Shown here piece after piece: positions 35,033 through 46,265 of a stretch of 64,000 nt of DNA. The stretch spans positions 6,324,001-6,388,000 of the forward strand of contig CM065322.1 in assembly GCA_033032175.1 (NCBI GenBank), given 5' to 3'. The DNA comes from Saturnia japonica (taxonomy: Eukaryota; Arthropoda; Insecta; Lepidoptera; Saturniidae). The position numbers were made by a program, and so were the translations under genes. Within the stretch, counting starts at the first letter, position 1. Every line of letters starts with the position of its first letter. Below the pieces are notes generated by a model. It was not told the origin of the DNA. It made no database searches and was given only the letters and a program-made list of their open reading frames with translations.

Positions 35033-36334
35033 CAAGGTGTCCAGAAAGGGTATCGGGTATTTGTTTTCGCGCCATATTCGAAACGGGGCGTCTAAAGGGT
35101 GCGGGGAGGAGTTCGTGGCGTCCGCCATTTTGTGGAGTTTTAGTCACGATGGAACAGTACTCGGGGACGCATCGCGCATTTTGCGTACGAGCGTATTATC
35201 GTAATGGTGATTCAATAGTGACTGCTCAACGTCTCTATCGTGCGGAATATCGTACACGCCACGCGCCAAGTGACGATAGCATTAGGAAATGGATCAGGAT
35301 GTTCGAGAATACAGGTGCGACAGTTAAAATTCAAAACTCTGGTCGTCCTCGTTCAGTTCGCAATGAAGAAACAATTGAAGAAGTTGAGGCGTCGGTTCGT
35401 CAAAATCCGTCTTTATCCATCCGAAGGCGAAGCCAAGCGTTGAACATCAAAAAATCGTCTTTACATTCGATTTTAAAGAAAGACTTACATCTAAAGCCTA
35501 TAAAATTCAATTGGTTCAAGAATTGAAGGATACGGACTATGCTAATCGACTGAATTTTGCGAACGAAATGCTGCAGCGATTTAACAACATTAACAACATA
35601 CTGTTCAGTGACGAAGCAAATTTTCACCTGAATGGTCATGTTAATAAGCAGAATTGTCGGTACTGGGCAGTGGAGAATCCGAGACGAAAGCATGAACGAC
35701 CCCTGCATAGCCCAAAGGTCGTTGTTTGGGCCGCTATGTCTGCTAAAGGCATAATTGGTCCTTATTTTCATGAAGATCAACGAGGCCGAGCAATTAATGT
35801 GAATAGTGACCGTTATTGCGATATGTTGCGAAATTTTTTGGTCCCAGAGTTGCAGGAGTTTGCAGGTTTCAACTCAAGAACGTGGTTCCAGCAAGATGGT
35901 GCCACTTGCCATACCTCAAATGACTCAATGGAAGTTGTTAACGAATTATTCCCTAATAAAGTCATTTCGCGAAGGGGTAACATCAACTGGCCTCCCAGAA
36001 GCCCCGACCTTAGCCCGCTTGACTATTTTGCATGGGGATACCTTAAAAGTAAGGTTTATCAAAACAATCCGACGAATCTAACCCAGTTAAAGCAAAACAT
36101 CAGGTCAGAAATGGCAGCAATATCGATAGCTATGTGTCAACGTGTTATCGCCAATCTTCGTTTCCATTTAGAAGAGTGCCAGCAACGTAACGGTCATCAT
36201 TTGGATAACATCATCTTTTCCAAATAATTCTCCAATTCATATGCTAATAATAAACAATAAACTTTTTTATTGCATACAAATAATTTTTGTTTCATTGAAC
36301 TTACAAATACCCGATACCCTTTCTGGACACCTTG
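35033..36334 (+). mobile_element. Mariner-like element, DD41D type, near-intact
   Basis: Perfect 32-bp terminal inverted repeats lie at 35033-35064 and 36303-36334, starting CAAGGTGTCCAGAAAGGGTA. TA flanks both sides (35031-35032 and 36335-36336), the target duplication of Tc1/mariner elements. The 1302-bp length is normal for a mariner. The transposase is complete except for one frameshift. Perfect repeats point to a recent insertion. Confidence 0.95.
35149..36227 (+). pseudogene. DD41D mariner-like transposase with one frameshift
   Basis: The first frame from the ATG at 35149 (125 codons) gives an N-terminal helix-turn-helix region resembling DUF4817, with AFCVRAYYRNGDSIVTAQRL and PSDDSIRKWIRMFE. 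It ends at a TGA just after a shift. The second frame (to the TAA at 36225) carries the DDE domain: first Asp in LFSDEANF, second in WFQQDGATCH and third in SPDLSPLDYF, with 41 residues between the last two. The frames join if one base is missing near 35490-35495, since KAYKIQLVQELK reads in the second frame there. About 360 residues in all, like intact relatives. It cannot make a full transposase unless that base is a sequencing error. Confidence 0.93.
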
Positions 36335-36425
36335 TATATTTCATAGAGCTACGTGATTAGGGTCTCCCTATTCAGAAATATTTTTTTATTTTTACGAGTG
36401 AATCGAGGGACACAGATAGTATTAT
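36335..36425 (+). repeat. Older repeat split by the mariner (right half)
   Basis: TTCATAGAGCTACGTGATTA continues the repeat interrupted at 35032, so the mariner inserted into an older element. Confidence 0.4.
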
Positions 36426-36479
36426 CATATAATACACATTATACCATATAAATCATGTATCTTTAAATATGTATATATA

Positions 36480-37024
36480 TATATATATATTACTTTGCTC
36501 ATGTGGACTACAAAATGTCAATGATCGGGTACAAGCGCGAATCTTGCTCTCCCGGTCCTGATTATTTTAAAGACAAAAATGCTTATTATGGGTGTACCTT
36601 GGAAGATAGACATAAATACTCTCACTGCCTTTTTTGTAGGCCTTTTTAAGATCTACAATTAAGTAGTGCATTAATTTAATATGTCTCATAAGGCTTACTC
36701 AACGTAAGCCATTTATTTAAGTTCCCTAATTGACTCACCATGGCCATTTTTATTTTATTTTCGCGGAATCCTAATCTTTGTCTAAAATAAAAGTAGCTTA
36801 AGTTACTGCTTATAGTATCAGCTATCTGCCAGTGAAAGTCCCGTTAAAATCGGTCAAACCGTTTCGGAGATTACCCGGAACAAGCAGACAGACAGACGGA
36901 CAGACAGACAAAAATTGTAAACATTGGTTTTTTGTTATTGGCATCGTATATAATTTCATATTATGCATTTAATAAAAAGCTCTTATTTTGAAATTACAAA
37001 TAGACACTTCGATCTTATTAATTA
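36480..37024 (-). mobile_element. Helitron-like repeat, family A
   Basis: This copy is about 540 bp with ACAAAAATGCTTATTATGGG, CAGCTATCTGCCAGTGAAAG and GTTTCGGAGATTACCCGGAA. A TA microsatellite (36471-36491) replaces its CTAG end. Confidence 0.65.
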
Positions 37025-37110
37025 CTAGCTGTGCCCCACCGTTTCACTCGTGTTATTTTTATACGACAAAAATTGCCAACGAACCCGTGTAGTACAAAAA
37101 TGTTGAATCA
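37025..37110 (-). mobile_element. Helitron-like 3' end fragment
   Basis: CTAG at 37025-37028 is followed on the plus strand by CTGTGCCCCACCGTTTCACT, the reverse of the 28638-28853 terminus. It directly abuts the family A copy. Confidence 0.5.
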
Positions 37111-38795
37111 CCAAGTGTGTTCGCTTGATTTCAAGCACACAAATTTTTCTGTAAACAAAAATTGTATTTCTTTAAACCTATTTATAACCGCATTAAAAAG
37201 ATGCTTCTTTTTTGCGTACAATATTTATATGTGCTCGATTTTCTCAGAAAGTGCATGACAGATTTTATGATTTTTTATTGAGGTAATTTGTACACTTATG
37301 TGATAGTTTTATTATATAAAATATTAAGTTTGTGCTGTGATGGGGCTGACATGTGCAAATTATATAAAAGACTTTAAAATATAATAATAAACAAGACATT
37401 AAACTTCCACAATGTAATATAATACAATTATTCTACGCGCTACCCTCAGGGACAGTACCGTTAAAATAAATAAATAATGAAAAAACGGCCCAAACTGACA
37501 TTAAAGATCCTGGCTCTAATTAAATTGTTCCACAACTTTCACGCGGACCACCAATGAAAAGTTAACCCTTCCAGAAGACAACCCTTACAGACCTTTTACA
37601 AGCTGGAGGTACATTAAACGCTGAAATCAGAGGATGTTATCTACATAGTTAGTTCTTCGATAAATCACCATATTATATATCTGAGTAAAGTTGATAATAT
37701 TATCAACAGTGCCTTGTATATAATTCTGAATAATATTAGCAGTTATTTACTTCCAAAGATTTTGTTAGCGAATACCTGAATTTACTTATAGAATAATTTA
37801 AAATATTAGTGCCACAGTGGATACGATTCAATTGTTTACAAATGTTTGCTGTTTATAACGCTATTATACAGAAATAAAGTATTGTGCAGCAAATTTAAAG
37901 GCTAACTTATTGTGTTGAACCGTATTTACATCTTTGCAAAGTCTAGACACGTATTGCAAAATATTACATAGATTATTTGTCTTACTTTTACATTTGTTAA
38001 GATAGTCTAAGCATATCAAAATATATATTTTTTATTTAATTTAAACCCTAAGAAGGCGCTTATAAATGTCGGTAAGTTACCATCGGAAAAGCATCCCAGA
38101 TATCGAGAAAAGCGGGTAAGAAACTCAATTGAGTCTATTAATATCTTTTTTTACGCTTTATGTTTTTATTTACAGTAACTATCATATTTACTGGATTTAC
38201 AGAGAGGGAGTCAGAAACATCACAATTATTCACGTAATTCCAACCTATTCTTTTGACAATAAAACTTGCATAAAAAGATTCTTGATGAAAATATTTCTAA
38301 TAGTTAAGTAAAAACATTTAATTTAAATTTATTTGAATTAATCTAGTAGGGAACCCTAAAAACTGTACAAGGAAGTGTCTTTCCGTCGAGCCGCGACATG
38401 TTAACATGCGTCCGCGCACTCCCGACACATCACCGAAAGCGGCCCTTTCATCTCACCTGGAGTCCTTTTTGTATGGCCTACCATTTTATTTGTTTCAATC
38501 ATTAGATTTTTTTTGTCGATTGTTAAGTATGATTGTGGGAAACGACCATGATTGGTGCCCTGATGTTCATTTATTAATTTGATTGAAGTTTTGAGGACTG
38601 GATGATTGTTTGTTTTGAGATTTTTGATGTTTAATGTTTATTGATTTATAATTTGTTCTAAGGTTCACGTGAAATAAATTATTATACTTTCAATGTAATA
38701 ATGACAACGAAGTTCGATTTTTATATTATTTTAATAAATGATAATGATTATATTTAGTGTTTTTAGAAAATAAACATTTATATAGTATATTACAC
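37111..38795. other. AT-rich DNA, nothing recognised
   Basis: No exon or repeat was recognised. A moderately GC-rich patch at 38380-38470 has no open frame. Confidence 0.45.
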
Positions 38796-38989
38796 ACCGA
38801 GGGAGAAAAGTAGGACATTCACGCCCGCGCGTATGGCGGCTTCGGCTTCAGCCTTCGGCTCGGGTGACAATCGCGGATGGGGATCTCCTACTTTTCTCTC
38901 TAGGTGCGTTTACAATTTTTTTCTCCTCCGGGATGAAAAGTTTATATAAAAGTTTAAGTGAACTTTTCATCCCGGAGGAGAAAAAAATT
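38796..38989. repeat. Double hairpin foldback
   Basis: A perfect 29-bp inverted repeat (arms 38914-38942 and 38961-38989, core CTCCTCCGGGATGAAAAG) encloses an 18-base spacer. To its left a second inverted repeat (38796-38815 and 38886-38905, 18 of 20 matching, core GAGAAAAGTAGGA) encloses a GC-rich stretch with repeated TTCGGCTT motifs. The two stem-loops are adjacent. It is probably a foldback/MITE-type repeat. Confidence 0.75.
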
Positions 38990-39599
38990 ATTTAACAAAA
39001 TCAATGATTCAAACATCATTTTAAATCTTATGTTCTCTGCTGCTATTTAGGAATAGTTTAAAATTAATGTTTTTGAAACATAACTTTTTTCTTAGAAACG
39101 TCACCTGTTGATGCTAATAAAAATTTAGTTAAGGCATCATTTATTAACAATCTGTTTCAGGAGTTTTTGACAAGATAATGAAGTGACGTGTGTAGTTTTT
39201 ATGCTTAATTTATTAACTTAGGTTTTCGACCTGATATTATCTATGGAATATTGGTGGCGTTTTGAGTGATTTATTTTGGTTTTTGTGCATAAGTGGATTG
39301 GTTGTGTATTATAAATATAAACTGGAAGCATGCATCCCGAGATGCCACAAAAAACTTCCTAGAAAGTTCTAAGAAGGTAGCCACCATCTTGTTACGACAC
39401 TGAAATCGTCATAAGTCAGGACACTATATTCACTTGATAATGGCAGTAATGGTCTTCAATAAAGAGGACTAATTGCCAAGTTAGAAAAAAGAAGAAGAAT
39501 CTGTTTAACTGATATGACAGCTGTTAGTTGCATTGTTTACATTCTTGTAATTTGAGAAATATTTGTATGGGTTAGCAAGTTTTAGATATTATTATTACC
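38990..39599. other. AT-rich DNA, nothing recognised
   Basis: No supported feature. Confidence 0.45.
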
Positions 39600-39604
39600 G
39601 TAGT

Positions 39605-39900
39605 TAAGCAATGATGACTCAATTGGTAGCGTGTACGGACTCCGCGTCGATCGACGTGAGTTCGAATCCTTGCAATGAGTCTGAGCTTTCGATGAAGGAA
39701 AACATCGTGATGAAACCATAGCAATGTGATAGGACTTTTTCTAGTACCCGCCTGGCTAGCTACCTTCCTCAAGTTGAAAATCGGTCGCCAAATACCAATA
39801 GGTGTGTTCCGGCAGCTGCACTTGAGAGCCAGTCTTTCACTAGGCTTAGGTGCTACCATCTAGGGCCACATCGTCACTTAAGATCAAGTGAGATTGTGAA
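39605..39900 (+). mobile_element. tRNA-derived SINE, family S1, good copy
   Basis: An A-box-like TTGGTAGCGTGTACGGAC is followed by a B box GAGTTCGAATCC (39657-39668), then GATGAAGGAAAACATCGTGA, CCTCAAGTTGAAAATCGGTC, GTGTTCCGGCAGCTGCACTT and CGTCACTTAAGATCAAGTGA. This is the reference copy for S1 in the window. Antisense ORFs over it are artefacts. Confidence 0.8.
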
Positions 39901-40694
39901 ATAATAACGATAAAAAATATTACGGTACTCTTAGTTTACAAATAATTAATAAAATATCCTGAAACTGGCGAGTAGGTAATGTTAGATGGATGATTTGTAA
40001 GTTATTTACTTAGATTTATTGTAACACTTCCGTTTTCCCTAATCTTTATATAATTATATTTTTCTGTGCATGTTTCATATGTAATCACACCAAGATTTTT
40101 GCAAATTAAATATTGATAGGCTTAATTATACATAATATCTGGGCGACCAAGCTTTGCTCGGTGTTTAAAAAAACATATCTAGGTATACTTTGAATGTAAA
40201 ACATTATCTAAATACAAAGTTCCATCCAAATCGTTGGAGCCGTTTCTGAGAAACCAATTACATAAATATATAAAAGAATTTCTCTGTTAATATAATTAAG
40301 ATATATTAGAAGCTGAAGATAATGTTGAACATTGTTGTTTACAAGACATAATTATTAGTACAAAAATAAGAAAAATGTCTGTTGTTTCCTTGTTTTTGTA
40401 TAGTAAATCAGAATTTTTTCAATGGATATCAAATTGAGAATGTATCTCGATTGTAATAAGTAATCTTTTACGCGTCGGACGTCAACAAAAAGTGCATTCC
40501 ATACATACCACAGCGTGAAACGAGAATACTTCATGCTACGATCTACTGTTGAACCGTTAAAATTCTTCCGAAACACATTAGCCTAATATCTGGAGCGGGA
40601 CATTATACAATTTTTACGTTTTTTAAATCCGTTTCTATTCCTGTTTTGTTTCGGTTTTGATTTGTATACTTTTATTTTGCTGCAAAATGAATAA

Positions 40695-41021
40695 TCCATA
40701 CTAATATTATAAATGCGAAAGTAATTCTGGCTGTCGGTCTGTTACGTTTTCATGCCTAGACCGCTGAACCAACTTTGATGAATTTTGGTATAAAGATAGA
40801 TTGGACCTTAGGAAAGGACATAGGGTACTTTTGTAGCGAAAATAAAACTTTAAGGGGAGAAAAAAGGGGATGAAAGTTTCTATGAACCAAATATGGGAAC
40901 ACCAAATGCCAATTGACACGGTATATGAATTGTCAACAATTTGGGTAAAAATAAAATTACGGGATGTAAATAACTACTGCGTAACTATAAACGCGCGCAA
41001 GAGCCGCAGGCACACCGCTAG
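40695..41021 (+). mobile_element. Compact non-autonomous Helitron-like element, both ends present
   Basis: It starts TCCATACTAATATTATAAAT and ends GAGCCGCAGGCACACCGCTAG (last 4 bases CTAG at 41018-41021). A at 40694 and T at 41022 fit Helitron insertion between A and T. The 327 bp are non-coding. Start and end match the 3933-5498 element. Confidence 0.75.
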
Positions 41022-41044
41022 TTTACTATAATAATAAAACCTAG

Positions 41045-41285
41045 TCCGAATCATACAACTAGCCTGAGCCTTCGGTGAAGGACAATATCATGATGGAACC
41101 ATAGTACCTACGCTGAAAATACATTTTTTAGGACAGCTACGACCCTTGAATTGAAAATTTCTAATTAAGCCTCTACAGGTGTTTTCTTGTTAAGTACAGT
41201 TAAGAACCAGCTCCTCGAGGCGTAGCGTGTTACCATCTCGGGCCACAGCGTCACTTAACATCGGGTGAGATTTTGGCCAAACGCT
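41045..41285 (+). mobile_element. tRNA-derived SINE, family S1, decayed
   Basis: AGTCCGAATCATACAACTAG is a decayed B box, then CTTCGGTGAAGGACAATATC and GGGCCACAGCGTCACTTAAC. It directly follows the Helitron-like element. Confidence 0.6.
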
Positions 41286-41904
41286 AAGTCAATAAAGTAT
41301 TAAAAAACAATAAAAAATACAAGTTACAAAAAAAAAAAACAAAATAAAATTAGTGGATCGAGTGATCCACTTTCGGGCTTTTTAAATTTTTCTTCGTCTT
41401 CATGTTTTGGCGCGCAGAAGCATTTGCCAGTGTCCATATTCTGACTTATAAGTTATTATTTATAAACAAGCTTAACAAAAGTTAAGAGAAATGCCTAACT
41501 TAGACGTTCAGTTTAGTCTATATTTTCTTACTATAATAATAACAAAGACTAATTACTATTAAAAGTACATGTTTGTGAATATTTATTATAGTTACATATC
41601 TGATACTAAAATAACGGCAAACACCAGATGGATTTATATCTTCATCATTGCCTTACAATTTAAAAAGGCTTTCAATAAAAATACCCCAAGACAATAATTT
41701 TATTATATTGATAAAGTTTTGTTTTGATAAAATTTTACCAAAAAGATTTAATATTTATTAGTCGTATTTGTTATTTCGTTAGAAAATATAGATATAATAG
41801 AAATTTTGATATAGACTGACAGAATACCACTATCCTACAAAAGACCGCAGCTAAATAACCTTGCGTTTTGTTCCCGCACTAAGCAATATTTTCAGAGGTC
41901 GTCG
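41286..41904. other. AT-rich DNA with one small hairpin
   Basis: GTGGATC/GATCCAC forms a 7-bp stem at 41353-41370. Nothing else was seen. Confidence 0.4.
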
Positions 41905-42035
41905 GGGAATGGGGTTATGGTCCGTAATGCTTTAGTGACACTTATGGTGTTACAAGCATCCATAGGCTATGGTAGCCGCTTACCATCAGATGGGCCGTAA
42001 GATTGTTTGCCAATTTATTTGTACAAAAAAGGCAA
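41905..42035 (-). repeat. Dispersed retroposon tail copy, inverted
   Basis: GTGTTACAAGCATCCATAGG, GCCGCTTACCATCAGATGGG and TTTGCCAATTTATTTGTACA are the reverse of the 48420/51160 copies. Confidence 0.6.
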
Positions 42036-42357
42036 AAAATAAGTACCTAGTACCCGATACCTTAATGTTTTCTTTATAATTCTGTATATACTCGAATTAT
42101 ATCTATCTAAACATTATGGATTTAATAAAAAAAAATATTGCCATCGTAATACACTCTATTAAATATATAAAACAAGGAAATAATTTAAAGTTAAATATTT
42201 TTCATTATATTCTTTTAATAAAGTAATTTAAAATTAGCAAATAGTTGGTTTACTGAAACCCTTTGCAAAATAAGCTTGGCGAAATTTCTAACATAAGCAG
42301 AACCCATAATGCGGCACACTTTAAGGGGACAGCCGTTGGCAATTGGTATATATGAAT

Positions 42358-42620
42358 CACTAGCGGTGCACCGCGACTCCACACGCATTGATTAGGCCTA
42401 TTAATTATCCTATCGAATGAGGAATGACATATACATGTCGAGTGTAAAGTTACATTAGAATTGGGTAAGCCGTTACGAGTTAAATCCGGACATACAAACA
42501 AACAGACAGAGAGACAAAAAATTTCTAGTCGTATTTCAAAATTTTAAGTCGAAAGACAATGTTTTTTTAGTCACCCGATACAAACTTTCAACGCCTATTT
42601 TACACCTTAAAGGTTGAATT
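42358..42620 (-). mobile_element. Helitron-like 3' end fragment
   Basis: CTAG near 42360 begins CTAGCGGTGCACCGCGACTC on the plus strand (3' end on minus). An ACAAACAAACAGACAGAGAG stretch lies further in, as in other copies. Confidence 0.5.
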
Positions 42621-43719
42621 TCTCCAAATCGGTCTAAACCGCGCAAAGAGTAGGACACTGTGCTAAATTTCAAGTCAATCGAACATATAGTTTCAGAGAT
42701 CACGTGATGAGTGAGTGAACTTTCGCTTATTTATGTATTATATGTATTAATGTAATATATGTTGTTTATGTAGATGTTATTATTTGCGCGAAAATTATGT
42801 TGCGACACATTTTCTGTATGCACGTATTTCATTATTTTCATGTATCACTTACTTTTATAATTGAAAGTACAGTGAATTGGTAAATTATATATATCGAGTG
42901 AAATATACAACTCTTTTCGTTACAAATTCCCCTTCAAATTATTTTTTTATGTAAATGGTTGTTAACATTAAACACGGTAAACATTAAAAATATATGAATA
43001 ACAAATATAACAAAATATATTATGTGCAAACTAAAAGGTTAAGTTATTATTTTAATTATTTATGAAGACGTAGAATGTTTGTTGAACACTGGAAATTATT
43101 GTTACAAAATTATTTTAAAAGCTGTTTAAGGTTCTCTATGTAGCGGATTATAATATTATCGGTGTATGTACTGATGTGAAGCGTTGTGTTTCTCGTCACT
43201 CTGGAGGGACATAGAAATACTTATCGTCGATCGTAAGAGTTTACATGAAACCAGCAGGACTGGTAGATACCAGAAAATTAAACCTACATAATTTATCTAA
43301 GTAGTCGTGAGCCAGATGGGAAATCCAATCGGCAACATCTCCGGAATAATGCTATTATTAACCCTTTTAAAAACTTAGGAAGTGATTTAAAAAAAATTCT
43401 TAGCGCTTACTTACGATCTAAAAGAAACTAGTTTTTTAACCGACAAAAAAATAGATGGAGGTTATCAATTCTGATTCATATTTTTTTATGGATGTTCAGC
43501 CATAACTCCTTTGTTTATGAACCGATTTGGATAATTCTATTTTCGTTGGAAAGGTGATATCCCAAGGGTGGTCCCATTGGCATTGGACCTTCGAATTTGA
43601 AGATACACCACGAAACTCCTCCAGATCATTGATGTTCGTTTCCCTTTTTTCAAAAAAAAAAAAAAACCTCTTGTTTGTTAAAAATCGTACCGTAGACCCA
43701 CCGGTTTAGACTTGCGTAC
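42621..43719. other. AT-rich DNA, nothing recognised
   Basis: No supported gene. The short ORF at 43527-43709 is not like any protein I know. Confidence 0.4.
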
Positions 43720-44139
43720 CCACCAGAGATGTGCGAGGTAGCTAGGCAGTGCGAGGATATATAGCAGCGCTGTGAAACGATGTGATGGTTTTCACCAAAG
43801 CCGTGCGAGGAGCTTTCGCGGTACCAGGATGCGTAGCAAAGTTGTAATAGTAATGGTAAATGGTAAATGTTTTTAAATGGTTGTAATGGTAATGGTATGT
43901 GGCTGGGTGGTGTAAGGTTGCCGTAGCGGTCCAAGTAGTTCTAGTTCTCCATAGCGTTTTGCACACATCTCTCATACACATTCCTTACTAACATCTCTCG
44001 CTTTTTTGTATATAAAATACCTAACTCCACTAGCACTGTTCCACCAGAGTTTCGCTAAGCGAGGTTAGGAAAATGAAGTTATCCTATTGATGGATATCTT
44101 CCTCTCGCACCGCTTAGCTACTTCGTACATTTCTGGTGG
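43720..44139. mobile_element. MITE-like element with 36-bp terminal inverted repeats
   Basis: The left end CCACCAGAGATGTGCGAGGT (43720 on) is matched on the minus strand from 44139 by CCACCAGAAATGTACGAAGT, about 31 of 36 bases identical over the arm. An extra CCACCAGAG lies inside at 44041. No transposase ORF is present in the 420 bp. Flanks GTAC and ATAC hint at a target duplication but do not prove one. An internal ATGGTAA-type simple repeat lies at 43850-43900. Confidence 0.65.
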
Positions 44140-45574
44140 ATGGATACGCAGCCTAAAGGTGTGCGTTGTCTGTCACTCAGTCTTAAAATTTTTGTAAAGT
44201 ACTATTAAAATTGTGCACCGCGGTTTCAAATACGTTTTTTAAATTCGTTTTCGCTTAGCGTATATTCTGATCTATACTTTGCATGGTAATTACTCAGCTC
44301 CTAAAGGGCCATAGCTTTATGTTAGATTACCAAAAACTTCTTAAAAAAATGGGCTATAAATCCAAGAATAAAGTCATATTCTTTTAGATTCAGAGATTAA
44401 CGCGTTCAAACAAAAAAAAAAACATCTTAAGCTTTAAGTATAGGCATGGAAAATAAATTGAAATATATTACGTAAATATTAAGTAATCTTTGCTCAACTA
44501 TTTCTAAATTGAAACTAAAATGCATTTTTTTAATTCTCTATTTATTGAGCACAGTTACAAAATATATTTTAATAAAAATGTTCAATAATGAACATTTAAA
44601 AGCAAGTATTTATAATTGGTTTGACATAATAATACAATGCAAAGACACTTTACATAACCGACGAACGTACAAGGCATTTACAATTAGATATAACGCACAC
44701 CCACGTACCTTATAAGGAAATTAACATAGTTTTAATATATATACGTCACGAATCATCACACATCTACTACGTAATAGTAAATAATGTAAATATATCTCCT
44801 TACAAGGCTATATGCGACCACTAAGTTACCTAATTCATTTACGCATACTGTGTTAAAATCACTCGAAACAGGTTCAAACAAAAATAATCCTTATACGTTC
44901 AAATAAAATGTATGAAATGTTCCAATATGATATATTATATTACACTGTTTGTTATTTGCCATATGGATGTTACTAGCGGTGGACAAAATGCGTTTAGCAC
45001 ATTGGTAACAAAACTTTATTTCGACGTAGGTGCTAACCAATTTTCATTTTCAGAAGCGAATTATGGTTTTTTACTGTATATGGTAAGAATGATGAGTTCT
45101 TGTTTGAAATCGAAGTTTTCGCCGAGTTATTTCATTAGTTGTCTTCACAATTATATACTGGATTTTAATTCAGCAGATATACATTATATCACTCCGGCAG
45201 ACCGGCAGACGTGTATCACTGGTGAATAATTTAAACCTATTTAATTATCTTACTAAGGCAAAATCAAAATTAAGAATTAAGATTTAGCAGTGTATGCGTT
45301 ATAACTCTATGAGTATATAATTATGTATGTGTGTGGTATTTAAGTATGTTTCACCGCAGCTCCTAAACTACTCATCCGATTTTGAAGAATGTGTCAATCT
45401 GTTCCTTATTGTGATCCGGATATCATGAGCTACATTTTATACTAAGAAAATCAATATTATGACAAATGTTTGGTTCCAAAAAGTGGGCATCTCTTAATTT
45501 TTTTCTGCCCTATCGAGTTTTAGAGGGATTGCCTTTGAAAGAGGATTTATTTCTGAGATAATAAATATAAATAA
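44140..45574. other. AT-rich DNA, nothing recognised
   Basis: A 105-codon ORF at 44912-45229 starts with a hydrophobic stretch but has no family motif and no exon-like context. It is left uncalled. Confidence 0.4.
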
Positions 45575-46089
45575 CTAGCTGTGCCCGTAGCTTCGCTCAT
45601 GTGGACTACAGAATGCCCGCGCTAATCTTGCTCCACGCTCCCGGCTATTTTACCGACAAAAATGCTTATTGTGGCTGTTTCTTAGAAGATAGATATATAC
45701 TCTCCCGGACTTTTTTGTAGGTCTTTTTAATGCCTATAATTATGTAGTATATTAATTTGCTATATCTCTTATGGTTTACTCAGCATAAACCATTTAAGCG
45801 CTCGAATTGATTCACCATGGCCAGTTTTTTTGTATTTGTGCGAAACCCTAATTCTTTTTCATAAATAAAAGTAGCCTAAGTTACTCCCTCTATCATCAGC
45901 TATCTATCAGTGATAGATCCAAAATCGGTCCAACCGTTTCAGATATTACCCGGAACAAACAGATAGACAGACAAAAATTTTAAACATGGGCTTTTTGTTA
46001 TAAGTATCGTATATACTTTCATAAGCATTTAGTAAAAACTGTTATTTTGACGTTACAAACAGACACTTCAATTTTATTAATTGTATAGA
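45575..46089 (-). mobile_element. Helitron-like repeat, family A, fullest copy
   Basis: CTAG (45575-45578) is followed on the plus strand by CTGTGCCCGTAGCTTCGCTC. The body has CAAAAATGCTTATTGTGGCT, CACCATGGCCAG, GGTCCAACCGTTTCAGATAT and GAACAAACAGATAGACAGAC, ending at TTTTATTAATTGTATAGAT. About 515 bp; used as the reference copy of family A. Confidence 0.7.
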
Positions 46090-46175
46090 TTATATCTATA
46101 CTATGTACGTACATAGTACAATATTAAATATAAATTAAATATACCAAGCTTCACAAAACTAGGATTATATTATAG

Positions 46176-46265
46176 CTAGCTGTGCCCCAGGATTTCATCG
46201 CTGTTAATTGTATCCAACAAACATCACGCTGCGCCACCAGCGCACCCGTGCTATCATAGTTTTTC
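46176..46265 (-). mobile_element. Helitron-like 3' end fragment
   Basis: CTAG at 46176-46179 followed by CTGTGCCCCAGGATTTCATC matches the 28638-28853 subfamily terminus. Confidence 0.5.

Noticed and set aside
35400..35780. 126-codon minus-strand ORF
   Set aside because: It is antisense to the DD41D mariner transposase.
39572..39859. 95-codon minus-strand ORF
   Set aside because: It is antisense to a tRNA-derived SINE; a similar ORF appears over the SINE copy at 59795-60020 for the same reason.
44912..45229. 105-codon ORF with a hydrophobic N-terminus, possibly secreted
   Set aside because: No family motif, no splice or promoter context and AT-rich codons; chance cannot be excluded.
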